64,000 nucleotides of DNA from Rhodobacteraceae bacterium S2214 (GCA_025141675.1 CP081161.1:2969001-3033000); one strand, 5' to 3'. Numbered from the stretch's first letter, positions 1 to 9,436 are shown. Notes: generated by a model not told the origin, from the letters alone. Numbers and translations are program-made.

Positions 1-463
1 CGTCCATCTTGCCCGACCCATAGTATTCGGTCGACGACGCGAATTCATATTCAAACCCAAACGTGTCCAAGAACGAATTCAGCTTCGCGTTCATATGATC
101 GCCAAAACTGGCATGCGTACCAAACGGATCAGGCACTTTCGTCAGTGGCATCTGCATGTACGGCACCAGCGCGTCAGGGTCAGGCACATTGCCAGGCACC
201 TTACGCATCCCGTCCATATCGTCCGAGAAACACAGCAGTTTGGTTGGGATATCCGACAGCACCTCGAAGGCGCGGCGCACAGTGGTCGTGCGCGACACTT
301 CGCCGAAGGTGCCGATATGCGGCAAACCAGATGGGCCATATCCGGTTTCGAAAAGAACATAACCCTTCTCGGGGTCCTTCTTTTCATACCGTTTGAGCAG
401 CTTACGGGCCTCTTCAAAGGGCCAAGCCTTGGAAGTCATCGCAGCATCACGCAAATTGGTCAT
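1..463 (-). CDS. lysS: Lysine--tRNA ligase, class I (partial, N-terminal 154 aa)
   Basis: Charges tRNA-Lys with lysine in the cytoplasm. The visible part begins at an ATG (461-463) and runs off the left edge, so the C-terminal two thirds are missing. The N-terminus shows a class I signature: [10 protein letters not shown], with the HIGH-like motif HIGT at residues 49-52, followed by the typical [14 protein letters not shown] stretch. This is the archaeal-type enzyme (sometimes called lysK), common in alphaproteobacteria in place of the class II LysRS. A GAGA-rich stretch precedes the start. It is divergent from the TerB-like gene across about 110 bp. Family is clear; only the truncation limits the call. 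Confidence 0.93.
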   Translation of the reverse strand, partial: MTNLRDAAMTSKAWPFEEARKLLKRYEKKDPEKGYVLFETGYGPSGLPHIGTFGEVSRTTTVRRAFEVLSDIPTKLLCFSDDMDGMRKVPGNVPDPDALVPYMQMPLTKVPDPFGTHASFGDHMNAKLNSFLDTFGFEYEFASSTEYYGSGKMD

Positions 464-495
464 ATCGGTCTCTCATCTCAGAATCCCTGCCAGAA

Positions 496-523
496 TTGAC
501 AGCAATGGCGCACTCCCTATTGC
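496..523 (+). promoter_or_regulatory. Possible sigma-70 promoter for the TerB-like gene
   Basis: TTGACA (496-501) and TATTGC (518-523) are separated by 16 bp in the divergent gap, about 50 bp upstream of the ATG at 576. Only the sequence match supports it. Confidence 0.3.
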
Positions 524-575
524 GCGGGGCGAGTGGCGTCAATAAATCGTAAGGGTGAAGCAAAAGGATTAACCT

Positions 576-995
576 ATGATCGAAGACGCCCCACTGACGG
601 CCCAAGACGCACTTGTCGCCTTAATGATAGCCGTCTCAGCATCTGACGAAGATATCCGGACGTCGGAACTGGTGAAAATGACGACTTCAATCAATCACTT
701 GCCTGTTTTCGCGGGCTACGACACCGAACGTACGCCACGCACATCCAAAATGGTGTTCGATCTTCTCGAACAAGAAGACGGACTTGAGGCACTATTCGGC
801 CTGATCCGCGATGCCCTGCCGGAACGTTTGTTTGAAACCGCATACGCACTGTCCTGCGATGTGGCTGCAGCGGATGGCCTGATCGACGGGGCCGAGGCAC
901 GCATGCTCGAAGAAATTCGCGATGAGCTGGAATTGGACCGGCTTCACGCCGCTGCCATCGAACGCGGATCGCGCGCGCGGCACATGACGGCCTAA
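576..995 (+). CDS. TerB-family (tellurite-resistance-like) protein
   Basis: A 139-residue cytoplasmic, all-helical acidic protein resembling the TerB / TerB-like fold. It has the two-half layout of that family: an early acidic DEDI-type segment (residues 24-27) and a late DVAAADGLID-type segment (about 94-103), each starting a helical bundle. The exact role of stand-alone TerB proteins is unclear; tellurite resistance should not be assumed, because no other ter genes lie nearby. The start ATG follows an AAGGATTAACCT stretch that can act as a ribosome binding site. It is a single-gene unit facing a convergent minus-strand gene. Confidence 0.7.
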   Translation: MIEDAPLTAQDALVALMIAVSASDEDIRTSELVKMTTSINHLPVFAGYDTERTPRTSKMVFDLLEQEDGLEALFGLIRDALPERLFETAYALSCDVAAADGLIDGAEARMLEEIRDELELDRLHAAAIERGSRARHMTA

Positions 996-1003
996 ACAAA
1001 TCC

Positions 1004-1038
1004 GAAAAAACAGAGAGAGCCCAAACTTGGGCCCTCTC
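1004..1038 (-). terminator. Rho-independent terminator for the small acidic protein gene
   Basis: A hairpin pairs GAGAG and CCCAA with TTGGG and CTCTC. Read on the minus strand it is followed by TGTTTTTT. It lies just past the stop of the minus-strand gene at 1055 and just past the convergent TerB-like stop, so it may serve both. Confidence 0.7.
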
Positions 1039-1054
1039 AATTCAACACACCGCA

Positions 1055-1345
1055 TTAGTTTGTCGCGGTGTCGTCCCCTGGCGCTTCGATATTTAACGTG
1101 GGAACGGTCACAGTTTCTGTGTTGGTCGTGATTTCAACGTCTGGAACTTCGACCTCAACGTCTGTTTCGCCGACACTGATGCTGCCAACCTCTGCGTCAA
1201 ATTCTGGCAACTGGCCGCCTTCAACGTCAATATCAACGTCGGGTAGCGCCGCTTCTTGGGTCTGATCTACGTCTACCATAAAGACTGCGAAAGCGATCAC
1301 AGCGATTGCAGCAACACCACCAACGATTGCAAGTACAGGTTTCAT
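1055..1345 (-). CDS. Small membrane-anchored acidic hypothetical protein
   Basis: I do not recognise the family. The 96-aa product has one N-terminal hydrophobic helix (residues about 5-24, which could be a signal anchor) and then a strongly acidic tail of alternating Val/Ile and Asp/Glu, with repeated VDV, VEV and DVDIDV units. The tail would sit in the periplasm if the helix is an N-in anchor. The start ATG is preceded by GAGGAGAATTAA, a strong ribosome binding site. It is divergent from the 61-aa membrane protein at 1501. It looks like a real gene because of the ribosome binding site, the terminator and the coherent composition. Confidence 0.65.
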   Translation of the reverse strand: MKPVLAIVGGVAAIAVIAFAVFMVDVDQTQEAALPDVDIDVEGGQLPEFDAEVGSISVGETDVEVEVPDVEITTNTETVTVPTLNIEAPGDDTATN

Positions 1346-1500
1346 TTAATTCTCCTCATTCCTGCGCAGTCACAAAAGTTGACGCGCTTATGGAAGATGA
1401 GAACGGCATTCCTGATGTTTGGTTCCCAATTTTTTTATCGGAACGTTTTTTGTCGCGACCAGTTGGTCCACCAACGCAAACACAGTTTGGAGAAAGACAA

Positions 1501-1686
1501 ATGGGTTACGGCATTTTCGGATTTTTAGTTTTGATTGCAGACCTTTATGCAATCTACCAAGTCATGACATCTAGTGCAGGAACGGCCGCAAAAGTTGCGT
1601 GGACCGTGGTTATCCTCGTCCTGCCCGTCATTGGTTTTCTGGTGTGGGTTGGGTTCGGACCGCGTGGGCGTGCCACAGCCGCGTAA
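1501..1686 (+). CDS. PLDc_N-type small membrane protein
   Basis: A 61-aa protein with two predicted transmembrane helices (about residues 4-22 and 32-52) separated by a short loop. It resembles the phospholipase-D N-terminal transmembrane domain (PLDc_N), which occurs alone as a small membrane protein of unknown function. The reading frame is open further upstream, but the ATG at 1501 follows GGAGAAAGACAA, an excellent ribosome binding site, and begins exactly where the conserved hydrophobic segment starts. No catalytic phospholipase motif is present, so enzyme activity is not expected. Confidence 0.68.
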   Translation: MGYGIFGFLVLIADLYAIYQVMTSSAGTAAKVAWTVVILVLPVIGFLVWVGFGPRGRATAA

Positions 1687-1703
1687 CACATCACGACACC
1701 CCC

Positions 1704-1736
1704 AAAACCGAGGCGGCCGAAAAACTTGGCCGTCTC
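1704..1736 (-). terminator. Terminator downstream of dacB
   Basis: An inverted repeat (GAGACGGCC ... GGCCGCCTC with one mismatch) lies immediately after the dacB stop and is followed on the minus strand by GGTTTTGGGGG. The T-run is short, so efficiency is uncertain. Confidence 0.5.
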
Positions 1737-1737
1737 T

Positions 1738-3240
1738 CTACGCTTCGCTTTGAAATACCAAAGACCACCGTTGCAGCAACCGTTGCTGCAATCGCTTCGC
1801 CCGACGGTTCCACCCGATTGATCCGGCGGGCTGTTCATCACCTGCCGCTTTGCCGCGTGCGCGGGCTTCCAGGTCGGCAGCGAAGATCGTGAAAACCAGA
1901 TCGTCGCCTGCTTCTGTGCGCACATATCCCGCCAACGTGGAAACAAAATTCAGCGTTCCGGTTTTTGCAACCACACGCGCCGGAAAATCAACAATGACAT
2001 CGCGGTCTTCGTCCGTCATCGGGATATCCTTCAAGATCGGGCGCAACGTCCCAATCGCGTCAGGATCGCGCAAAATCGCAACCATGTCCTGCGCTGACAC
2101 ACGCGAAACATCACTTAACCCCGAATGGTCCGCAAAATTTGCCCGCACATTCGACCGTTGTTCAGCCCAGCGCGTCATACAGGCCGCCGACTCGGGCAGT
2201 TCAAACGGTTTTCCGACGATCTTTTTCGTGGCCGTCAGACCCGCCCCCTCAGCCGTCAGGTTTGTACTAAACCGCAGCATGGACCGCATCATCTTCGTCA
2301 GATCTTCGCTTTCATGCGCAGCGATTTCATCTGCATCAGGCAATTCGGCGATCTTTTCGGGGTTCGGTAACGGAACACCCAGCGCCCGCGCCATCGTCTG
2401 AAAAACATCGCCTGCATAAAGCGCAGGGTTGCGCACAGGCAGCCAACGCGACCCTGAATCGCCCAGCGCACCGCGGGCGACTGTCCATTCATCAATCTTG
2501 CCAGCCCGCGCATATGTATAAATCGGCACCGCACGATCCACGATCCGCATGCGTGACGTATAGACCAGCGGGCGTTGCGTTTCGCTGCGTGCATCCATCG
2601 CGATCGTGTAACGCCCGTTCGCGCGACGCCATTCAAAATGCACACGGTTGAAATTCAGGTTCAGACCACTGACTGACGGGTTGTAGCCAAGATGATCCAA
2701 CTGCGGTGGATCAATCTCTTCGCGATATGGCAACGCGTCGCCCCATACCTGAAAGGCGCCAGTGATCTTTGTAATCCCAAGGTCGACAAACTGCTTCACA
2801 AGCGCGCTCAACTCGTCCGTCACAAAATTCGGGTTCCCGCCGCCCGCAAGAATAAGATCACCCTGCAAAACACCATCAACAACAGGACCCGTCGCCAAAA
2901 GGCGCGTGCGGAACGTATAATCAGGGCCAAGTGTCTTGATCGCAAACAACGCCGTCATGGCCTTGGTCACACTGGCAGGCGGCAGGCCAATATCGGCGTC
3001 AGTCGCTTCAAGCAGTTGTCCCGTCTTCGCGTCAGCCACCATAAAACCGACAACACCGTTCAGGTCCGCATCCGCGATAATTTCAGCAGTGGTAACTTGC
3101 GCCAAAGGGGACGTTTTCGGATCAAGATCAGGCCGTGCGGTTGGGCGCAATGACGTCAGCGGCGCCTCGGCAAAAGCAACAGTAGCAACACTCGACAATG
3201 CAGAAGTTAAAAGGGCGCGGCGCGTAAAATGATGTGTCAT
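1738..3240 (-). CDS. dacB: D-alanyl-D-alanine carboxypeptidase/endopeptidase (PBP4-type, peptidase S13)
   Basis: A 500-aa periplasmic peptidoglycan hydrolase that trims D-Ala from stem peptides and cleaves cross-links. An N-terminal Tat/Sec-like signal (RRALLTSALSSVATVAFA) precedes the domain. Penicillin-binding motifs are in order: SVTK with the nucleophile Ser at residue 90 and Lys 93, STN (SxN), and AKTGT near the C-terminus. The long insert between SxxK and SxN is typical of the S13 family, and the length matches. It is last in a minus-strand run, 51 bp after nadD. Confidence 0.92.
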   Translation of the reverse strand: MTHHFTRRALLTSALSSVATVAFAEAPLTSLRPTARPDLDPKTSPLAQVTTAEIIADADLNGVVGFMVADAKTGQLLEATDADIGLPPASVTKAMTALFAIKTLGPDYTFRTRLLATGPVVDGVLQGDLILAGGGNPNFVTDELSALVKQFVDLGITKITGAFQVWGDALPYREEIDPPQLDHLGYNPSVSGLNLNFNRVHFEWRRANGRYTIAMDARSETQRPLVYTSRMRIVDRAVPIYTYARAGKIDEWTVARGALGDSGSRWLPVRNPALYAGDVFQTMARALGVPLPNPEKIAELPDADEIAAHESEDLTKMMRSMLRFSTNLTAEGAGLTATKKIVGKPFELPESAACMTRWAEQRSNVRANFADHSGLSDVSRVSAQDMVAILRDPDAIGTLRPILKDIPMTDEDRDVIVDFPARVVAKTGTLNFVSTLAGYVRTEAGDDLVFTIFAADLEARARGKAAGDEQPAGSIGWNRRAKRLQQRLLQRWSLVFQSEA

Positions 3241-3291
3241 GCGTAACCTTTAAAAAGATTCTTGCAGACGCACCAGCCCGCATAGAACACG

Positions 3292-3885
3292 TTAGCGCCA
3301 TTCCCCTCTTGCACGGATAGCGCTAGAAGATTGGGACGACATCGGCAGATTAATAAAGCTCCACGCCGGTGCCGCATAATCGCGTAACGTATGCGCGGCC
3401 CGACCGGGAATACGGGCGTTTGCATAAACCCGTGCTGTCTTGGAAAGCCGCGCCGCAATCCGATCACCGGGGCGGGCCACAACCCCGACAGGGACGTTGT
3501 CCATGATCCATTGCCAGTCTTGCCAGTGATGGAACTGCGTCAGGTTATCAGCCCCCATAAGCCAGACGAACTGAACGCCGTGGTAGCGGCGCTGTAACGC
3601 GGCCAGCGTATCAGCGGTATAGCGGGTGCCAAGCGTCGCTTCGATATCCGTAACATCAACCTTCGGATGCTGCATCACCGCGCGCGCGGCTTGCAGTCTT
3701 TCCGCCATTGGTGCCGGACCGTTTTCTTTCAGCGGATTACCCGGACTGACCATCCACCAAATACGGTCCAACTGAAACCGTTTCAGTGCGGTCGTCGTGA
3801 TATGCACATGTCCTGCATGCGCCGGATCAAACGACCCGCCCAATAGGCCGATGACTTGACCACGTTTTGCGACAGGATGCGTCAT
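3292..3885 (-). CDS. nadD: Nicotinate-nucleotide adenylyltransferase
   Basis: Transfers AMP from ATP to nicotinate mononucleotide, the penultimate step of NAD synthesis. The 197-aa product shows the nucleotidyltransferase signature [12 protein letters not shown] (residues 16-27, HxGH included) and a C-terminal SSSAIRARG matching the ISSTxIR motif. Length is normal for NadD. The ATG directly follows the TAG stop of the upstream propeller gene, so the two are probably co-transcribed and may be translationally coupled. The NAD synthetase gene (nadE) is also in this window, about 14 kb away. Confidence 0.94.
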   Translation of the reverse strand: MTHPVAKRGQVIGLLGGSFDPAHAGHVHITTTALKRFQLDRIWWMVSPGNPLKENGPAPMAERLQAARAVMQHPKVDVTDIEATLGTRYTADTLAALQRRYHGVQFVWLMGADNLTQFHHWQDWQWIMDNVPVGVVARPGDRIAARLSKTARVYANARIPGRAAHTLRDYAAPAWSFINLPMSSQSSSAIRARGEWR

Positions 3886-4707
3886 CTAGCTGACATACCG
3901 CACAAACGCGAATTGCTGGCTATCAGGTGCCCAAGACGGCACATTGATCGTCCCCTGCCCGCCAAACAGATCAATCAGATGGCGGGTATCCCCACCATCA
4001 GCAGGCAATATCCGCAGGCTCACGTCCAAGCCGCCGGGATGGCCCAGCGTCCCTTCAGGGTAAGCCAAGTAGACAACATGCGCCCCATCTGGTGACGGAT
4101 GCGGGAACCAGTTCACAGCAGCGTCGTCAGTCATCTGCTGAAGGTCGTTACCATCAGGCCGCACGCGCCACAGATCGACCTTCCCGTCTTGTTCGCCATT
4201 AAACCAGATCCAATTGCCATCAGGCGCGTAATCCGGCCCATCCACATGATCAAACGCATCGGTGACACAGACTTCATCGCTGCCATCCAACGCGCAGGTA
4301 TATAGCCCAATCGGTGTGCCTGCGGGACGGGCCGCAGCATAGGCCAAACGATCACCATCAGGCGACCAGCCATGCCACCACGACGGTGTTTGCGACGTCA
4401 CCTTTTCAGGGGTGCCGCCTTCAATCGGAAGCAGATAGATGCACGACCTTTTGGTCTGCGTCGCATCGCTGATCACAAGCCGTTTGCCGTCTGGCGATAT
4501 GCCGTGGTCATTGTTGCATGTCACAGCGAAGCCCGTATCGATCGGATCCAAGGTCGGATCGTTGAAACCCAGACGGTACAACCGACCGCCGCCGTTCACG
4601 ATCAGATAACCATCAGGATGCCAGTTCGGGGCTTCCAGATGGCCATCGTGGCGCAAAACAACAGTTGTCTCACCGTCTAGCTCACAGATACAGACTTCGC
4701 TAATCAC
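3886..4707 (-). CDS. TolB-like PD40 beta-propeller protein
   Basis: A 273-aa protein built from at least six WD40-like PD40 blades. Motifs include WHPDGYLIV, ISPDGKRLV, WSPDGDRLAYA, YAPDGNWIWF, SPDGAHVVY and WAPDSQQFAF. No signal peptide is evident, so it is probably cytoplasmic and not the Tol-Pal TolB itself; its substrate is unknown. I place the start at the GTG at 4707, four bases after the stop of the aldo/keto reductase. An in-frame ATG at 4827 would add 40 residues overlapping that gene and lacking blade character. No strong ribosome binding site is seen, so the start is uncertain. Confidence 0.72.
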   Translation of the reverse strand: MISEVCICELDGETTVVLRHDGHLEAPNWHPDGYLIVNGGGRLYRLGFNDPTLDPIDTGFAVTCNNDHGISPDGKRLVISDATQTKRSCIYLLPIEGGTPEKVTSQTPSWWHGWSPDGDRLAYAAARPAGTPIGLYTCALDGSDEVCVTDAFDHVDGPDYAPDGNWIWFNGEQDGKVDLWRVRPDGNDLQQMTDDAAVNWFPHPSPDGAHVVYLAYPEGTLGHPGGLDVSLRILPADGGDTRHLIDLFGGQGTINVPSWAPDSQQFAFVRYVS

Positions 4708-4711
4708 AGGA

Positions 4712-5746
4712 TCAATTGTCCGTTTCAGACGATTTGGCCCACAGGTTAATCGCCTCATCGTCAGCGTATTTGTCGATCTCGGCGAGTTCATCAGCTGTGA
4801 AGTCCAGATTGCCAACGGCACCAGCACAATCGATCACTTGGCTCGGCTTAGACGCGCCAATCAAGGCGGTTGTGATGCCCCCGTCACGCAAGACCCACGC
4901 AATCGCCATTTGTGCCAGCGTTTGACCGCGACCTTCCGCAATTTCATTAAGCTTGCGGATGTTTGACAGCGCTTTATCCGTCAACATCGACGTAGACAAA
5001 GATTTATCCTGCGCGGCACGGGAATCTTCAGGAATGCCGCCCAGATATTTCTTTGTCAGCATCCCCTGCGCCAAAGGCGTAAAGGCGATCGAACCAATAC
5101 CAAGATCCTTCAACGCGTCTTTTAATCCGTCCGTTTCGACCCAACGGTTCAACATGTTGTAAGATGGCTGGTGGATCAAACAAGGCGTCCCAAGGTCTTT
5201 CAGAATAGCCGCTGCTTCTTTCGTCCGTTCGGTATTGTACGACGAAATACCGACATACAACGCACGCCCGGACCGAACGATGTGATCCAATGCACCCATT
5301 GTTTCTTCCAACGGCGTGTCGGGGTCAAAGCGATGCGAATAGAAAATGTCGACGTAATCAAGCCCCATACGCTTAAGCGACTGATCACAAGACGAAATCA
5401 GATACTTGCGGCTTCCCCATTCCCCGTAAGGACCGTCCCACATGTGATATCCGGCTTTTGAACTGATGATCAGTTCATCACGATGGTTCTGGAAATCTTC
5501 CTTCAGTATAGACCCAAAGGCATGTTCGGCAGAACCAGCAGGCGGCCCATAGTTGTTTGCCAAGTCAAAATGCGTGATCCCTTGATCAAACGCTGTCCGG
5601 CAAATTGCCGTCTTCGTATCATGTGGCGTGTCATGGCCAAAATTATGCCAAAGGCCCAGCGATACCGCAGGCAGCTTCAATCCCGAATTGCCACACCGAC
5701 GATATGTCATGTTTTCGTAGCGATTTTCGGCGGGCATATAAGTCAT
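4712..5746 (-). CDS. Aldo/keto reductase (YghZ/GprA-like, L-glyceraldehyde 3-phosphate reductase type)
   Basis: A 344-aa NADPH-dependent reductase closely resembling the E. coli YghZ group, which reduces L-glyceraldehyde 3-phosphate and methylglyoxal. The catalytic tetrad is readable: Asp61 and Tyr66 in HFDLANNYGPP, Lys97 in SSKAGYH and His138 in YSHRFDP. The group-specific WDGPYGEWGSRK stretch follows, and the cofactor-binding ALIGASKPSQ lies near the C-terminus. It heads a minus-strand run with the PD40 gene, nadD and dacB. The promoter should lie in the 156-bp gap shared with the divergent GGDEF-EAL gene. Confidence 0.9.
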   Translation of the reverse strand: MTYMPAENRYENMTYRRCGNSGLKLPAVSLGLWHNFGHDTPHDTKTAICRTAFDQGITHFDLANNYGPPAGSAEHAFGSILKEDFQNHRDELIISSKAGYHMWDGPYGEWGSRKYLISSCDQSLKRMGLDYVDIFYSHRFDPDTPLEETMGALDHIVRSGRALYVGISSYNTERTKEAAAILKDLGTPCLIHQPSYNMLNRWVETDGLKDALKDLGIGSIAFTPLAQGMLTKKYLGGIPEDSRAAQDKSLSTSMLTDKALSNIRKLNEIAEGRGQTLAQMAIAWVLRDGGITTALIGASKPSQVIDCAGAVGNLDFTADELAEIDKYADDEAINLWAKSSETDN

Positions 5747-5902
5747 CAGAGTCTCCTTTTAAGATACGCATAGGGACGTTAGGCAATGCGGATTGTCAAA
5801 CCAATAGACTCGTAAATCAATGAACCTCAAAATTTCTCGCCAGCATTAACACCATTTCCATTCGAACCGTGTAAGTGTGCCGAAGCACCGGAATCCAAGG
5901 GT

Positions 5903-7741
5903 ATGACGAAACATTCAAATGCCGTCGCAGATCGACGTTTCAACTCAGATATAGCCAGTGCCGCATTTTCGGGAATTCCGGATGCCGCGTTCTATCGTGC
6001 GGTAGGCACGGCTGCCGATGTCGGGCTTGTCGTGCAATCCATGGATGGCATCGTTTTGTGGGCGAATGAAATCTACGCCGAAATGATGATGATTCCATTG
6101 GATCAGATTATTGGGCAGAACCCGCTGTCCTATGCATTACCGATCAAAGACACGCCAAGTGCGGCTGACATTGCAGCGTTCCGTTACCGCAAAGAACAAA
6201 ATGCAAAATCGCAGATCGCAATCTTCGAGAACCGGCGCGGCAACGGGGAAAGCTTTTGGGTCGAACTGCACGTCTCTTTCGACACAATCCGCGAATTTGG
6301 CGAAGTCGCGATTGTCGTAGCGCGCGACATTAGCGATCACATCACGCGTCAAATGGAACTTACCGCAACATCCAAAAAGCTTTCTCAAATCGCAGCAACC
6401 GATAGCCTGACAGGGCTATCCAACCGACTGAATGTGATGCGTCGCATGTCGCAAGCCTTAAGCGATGCGGATGACGGTCAAACGGGCGTCGGCCTTCTTG
6501 AAATTGACCTTGATCATTTCAAAACCATTAACGACAGTTTCGGCCATTCAGCTGGGGACAAGATACTCAACGGGATCGCTGATACCTTACGACAGGTGAT
6601 TACCGACGATGACATCGCCGCGCGGATCGGTGGCGATGAATTCCTTGTTCTCTGCCCCAATGCCCAATCGCTTGATGCGATCGAATTGATCGGCCAGAAA
6701 ATCATCAAAGCGAATGATGACGGGCGGCATCTAAATGGTGGGTCCCTGCATTGTGGGCTCAGCATCGGCGCAGCCTTCGCCAGTGAAAAAAAGCTAAGCC
6801 CTGAAGATTTGCTCAGACGTGCGGATTTCGCCCTGTATGAAGCCAAAAATGGCGGACGCGGACGCGTCGCGACTTACGACAAATCGTTGCATGCCAGACA
6901 AGTTGAACAAGCCCGATTGGGTGACGAACTATGTGCGGCTGTCGACAACGACACGATTTCGTTTCAGTTTCAGCCGACCATGGACCTAAAGTCGGGTGTG
7001 ATCTGCGGCTTTGAAACGCTCGTGCGTTGGCAGAACCCACGACTAGGGCTTATTTCACCCGCCGATTTCTTGCCGCTCGCCAAAAATTTAGGGCTAATGG
7101 CCGACATTGACTTTGCAGCCCTTCGTGCGGCCTTGGACCTGAAGGTCAAACTCAACGAAAATGGCCACCCAAATATCAAAATCGGCCTGAATGGTTCAGC
7201 CGAATTATTGGGTCATCCTGCTTTCTTCCAAACCATGATGACCGAACTCGCGGACCGAAACCTCGACCCCAAGGACGTCTTGATCGAAGTTCTCGAAACC
7301 GTCGTGTTCGACGATATAAGCAAGTCAAATCCGTTGGTGCAAACCGTACAAAAACTTCATGACGCAGGCATCGCGACGCTGCTAGATGACTTCGGAACCG
7401 GCCACGCGGGCCTCACGCACTTGGCGACCTTAGCGGTGGACGGTGTTAAGATTGATCGGACGTTAACCAAAAATGTCCTGACCGACCCAACCAGTGCCAA
7501 AATCATCTCTGTCATGTACGAACTTTGCCGTGATCTTGGTCTGGTCGCAGTCACGGAAGGCATTGAAACGACCGAACAGGCACAGGCCATCGTCGATATG
7601 GGTGGTAGCGTGATGCAGGGTTATTGGCTTGCGAAAGCGATGCCCGCGACTGACGTGCTCGATTGGCTCGCAAATCGGACGAATATCGTATCGCAGATCG
7701 CACGTTCACCAATTGCCGCCGCCGCCCCACCCCGCTATTGA
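5903..7741 (+). CDS. PAS-GGDEF-EAL cyclic-di-GMP protein
   Basis: A 612-aa soluble protein with a PAS sensor domain (about 32-150), a diguanylate cyclase domain (about 160-320) and an EAL phosphodiesterase domain (about 335-595). The cyclase active site GGDEF is intact at 243-247. The product-inhibition site is not conserved (TDDD where RxxD is expected). The EAL signature reads ETL (FETLVRW), but downstream catalytic segments such as DDFGTG and a late ...VTEGIET stretch are present, so phosphodiesterase activity is plausible. No membrane segments are seen, so the signal is probably intracellular (redox, light or a small ligand). The PAS ligand cannot be read from sequence. It is divergent from the aldo/keto reductase. 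Confidence 0.9.
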   Translation: MTKHSNAVADRRFNSDIASAAFSGIPDAAFYRAVGTAADVGLVVQSMDGIVLWANEIYAEMMMIPLDQIIGQNPLSYALPIKDTPSAADIAAFRYRKEQNAKSQIAIFENRRGNGESFWVELHVSFDTIREFGEVAIVVARDISDHITRQMELTATSKKLSQIAATDSLTGLSNRLNVMRRMSQALSDADDGQTGVGLLEIDLDHFKTINDSFGHSAGDKILNGIADTLRQVITDDDIAARIGGDEFLVLCPNAQSLDAIELIGQKIIKANDDGRHLNGGSLHCGLSIGAAFASEKKLSPEDLLRRADFALYEAKNGGRGRVATYDKSLHARQVEQARLGDELCAAVDNDTISFQFQPTMDLKSGVICGFETLVRWQNPRLGLISPADFLPLAKNLGLMADIDFAALRAALDLKVKLNENGHPNIKIGLNGSAELLGHPAFFQTMMTELADRNLDPKDVLIEVLETVVFDDISKSNPLVQTVQKLHDAGIATLLDDFGTGHAGLTHLATLAVDGVKIDRTLTKNVLTDPTSAKIISVMYELCRDLGLVAVTEGIETTEQAQAIVDMGGSVMQGYWLAKAMPATDVLDWLANRTNIVSQIARSPIAAAAPPRY

Positions 7742-7772
7742 GGGACAAACTTTTTCTAGCGGAGCGTCCATC

Positions 7773-9428
7773 ATGGCCAGCAATCAATTCGTCTACTTCA
7801 TGGACGGCGTGTCCAAAACATATCCCGGCGGCAAGAAGGTGTTCGAAAACATTCGCCTCAACTTTCTGCCTGGCGTGAAAATCGGTGTTGTCGGTGTAAA
7901 CGGCACCGGTAAATCGACCCTGATGCGGATCATGGCCGGTCAGGACAAAGATTTCGCAGGTGAAGCATGGGCTGCCGAAGGCGCGCGCGTCGGTTACCTG
8001 CCGCAGGAACCGCATTTGGACGAAAACCTGACAGTCCGTGAAAACGTGATGCTGGGTGTTGCCGACAAGAAAGCGATCCTTGATCGCTACAACGAAGTCG
8101 CAATGAACTACTCCGAAGAAACCGCCGACGAGATGGCGAAGCTTCAGGATGAGATTGACGCGCTGAACCTCTGGGATCTGGACGCACAAATTGACGTGTC
8201 GATGGAGGCGCTGCGCTGCCCGCCAGATGACGCCGACGTTACGACGCTTTCGGGCGGTGAACGTCGTCGCGTGGCGCTGTGTAAGCTGTTGCTTGAAGCA
8301 CCTGACATGTTGCTGCTCGACGAACCGACCAACCACCTTGACGCCGAAACAATCGCATGGCTGCAGCAGCACCTTATTGATTACAAGGGCACAATCCTGA
8401 TCGTCACCCACGACCGCTACTTCCTTGACGCGATCACCGGCTGGATTTTGGAACTCGACCGTGGTGCGGGCATCCCGCACGAAGGCAACTATTCCTCGTG
8501 GCTCGAAGCCAAAGCCAAGCGTATGGAACGCGAAGCCAAAGACGACAAATCCAAGCAGAAAACGCTGGAACGCGAACTCGAATGGATGCGCCAAGGCGCA
8601 AAGGCTCGTCAGGCAAAATCCAAAGCCCGGATCGCGTCCTACAACGAAATGGCGAACCAGTCAGAGCGTGAAAAAGTCGGTCGTGCCCAGATCATTATTC
8701 CAAACGGTCCGCGTCTCGGATCCAAAGTGATCGAAGTCACTGATCTGAAAAAGGCGATGGGCGACAAACTGTTGGTGGAAGGACTGTCCTTCGATCTACC
8801 ACCCGGCGGCATCGTCGGTGTGATCGGGCCAAACGGCGCGGGTAAATCCACGCTGTTCTCCATGCTGACAGGTCAGAACCAGCCGGACGAAGGCACCGTT
8901 GAATTCGGCGACACAGTGAAGCTGTCCTATGTGGACCAGTCGCGTGATGCCCTTTCCGAAGACACAACTGTCTGGGAAGAAATCTCCGGTGGTGCCGAAA
9001 TCATCGAACTCGGCGACGCGTCGATGAATTCCCGCGCTTACTGCTCTGCCTTTAACTTCAAAGGCGGGGATCAGCAAAAGAAAGTTGGCCTGCTGTCTGG
9101 TGGTGAACGCAACCGCGTGCACATGGCCAAGCTGTTGAAATCAGGAGGAAACGTTCTTCTACTCGACGAACCGACCAACGATTTGGACGTTGAAACACTG
9201 CGGGCTTTGGAAGACGCGCTTGTCGACTTCGCAGGCTGCGCCGTGGTCATTTCCCACGACCGTTTCTTCCTCGACCGGATCTGTACGCATATCTTGGCCT
9301 TTGAAGGCGACGCGCATGTGGAATGGTTCCAAGGCGCATTTTCCGATTACGAAGAAGACAAGAAAAAACGCCTCGGCGCCGATGCAATGGAGCCGAAGCG
9401 CATGAAACACAAGAAATTCGTACGCTAA
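7773..9428 (+). CDS. ettA: Energy-dependent translational throttle protein EttA (ABC-F)
   Basis: A 551-aa ribosome-associated ABC-F ATPase that gates entry into elongation according to ATP/ADP ratio. It has two ABC domains, each with Walker A (GVNGTGKST; GPNGAGKST), signature (LSGGERRR; LSGGERNR) and Walker B (LLLDEPTNHLD; LLLDEPTNDLD). A charged interdomain linker rich in Lys/Glu/Arg lies between them. No membrane segments are present. The frame is open upstream into the preceding gene. The ATG at 7773 follows GGAGCGTCC and begins the family's normal N-terminus (MASNQFVYFM), so it is the true start. Confidence 0.95.
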   Translation: MASNQFVYFMDGVSKTYPGGKKVFENIRLNFLPGVKIGVVGVNGTGKSTLMRIMAGQDKDFAGEAWAAEGARVGYLPQEPHLDENLTVRENVMLGVADKKAILDRYNEVAMNYSEETADEMAKLQDEIDALNLWDLDAQIDVSMEALRCPPDDADVTTLSGGERRRVALCKLLLEAPDMLLLDEPTNHLDAETIAWLQQHLIDYKGTILIVTHDRYFLDAITGWILELDRGAGIPHEGNYSSWLEAKAKRMEREAKDDKSKQKTLERELEWMRQGAKARQAKSKARIASYNEMANQSEREKVGRAQIIIPNGPRLGSKVIEVTDLKKAMGDKLLVEGLSFDLPPGGIVGVIGPNGAGKSTLFSMLTGQNQPDEGTVEFGDTVKLSYVDQSRDALSEDTTVWEEISGGAEIIELGDASMNSRAYCSAFNFKGGDQQKKVGLLSGGERNRVHMAKLLKSGGNVLLLDEPTNDLDVETLRALEDALVDFAGCAVVISHDRFFLDRICTHILAFEGDAHVEWFQGAFSDYEEDKKKRLGADAMEPKRMKHKKFVR

Positions 9429-9436
9429 ACCATGCG

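Noticed and set aside
1440..1475. GGAAC-type stress promoter before the 61-aa membrane protein
   Set aside because: The second half does not match an EcfG or RpoE -10 element, and one short match is expected by chance.
7551..8594. 347-codon open frame on the minus strand
   Set aside because: It is antisense to ettA and has no recognisable domain; its composition is that of a shadow frame opposite a high-GC gene.
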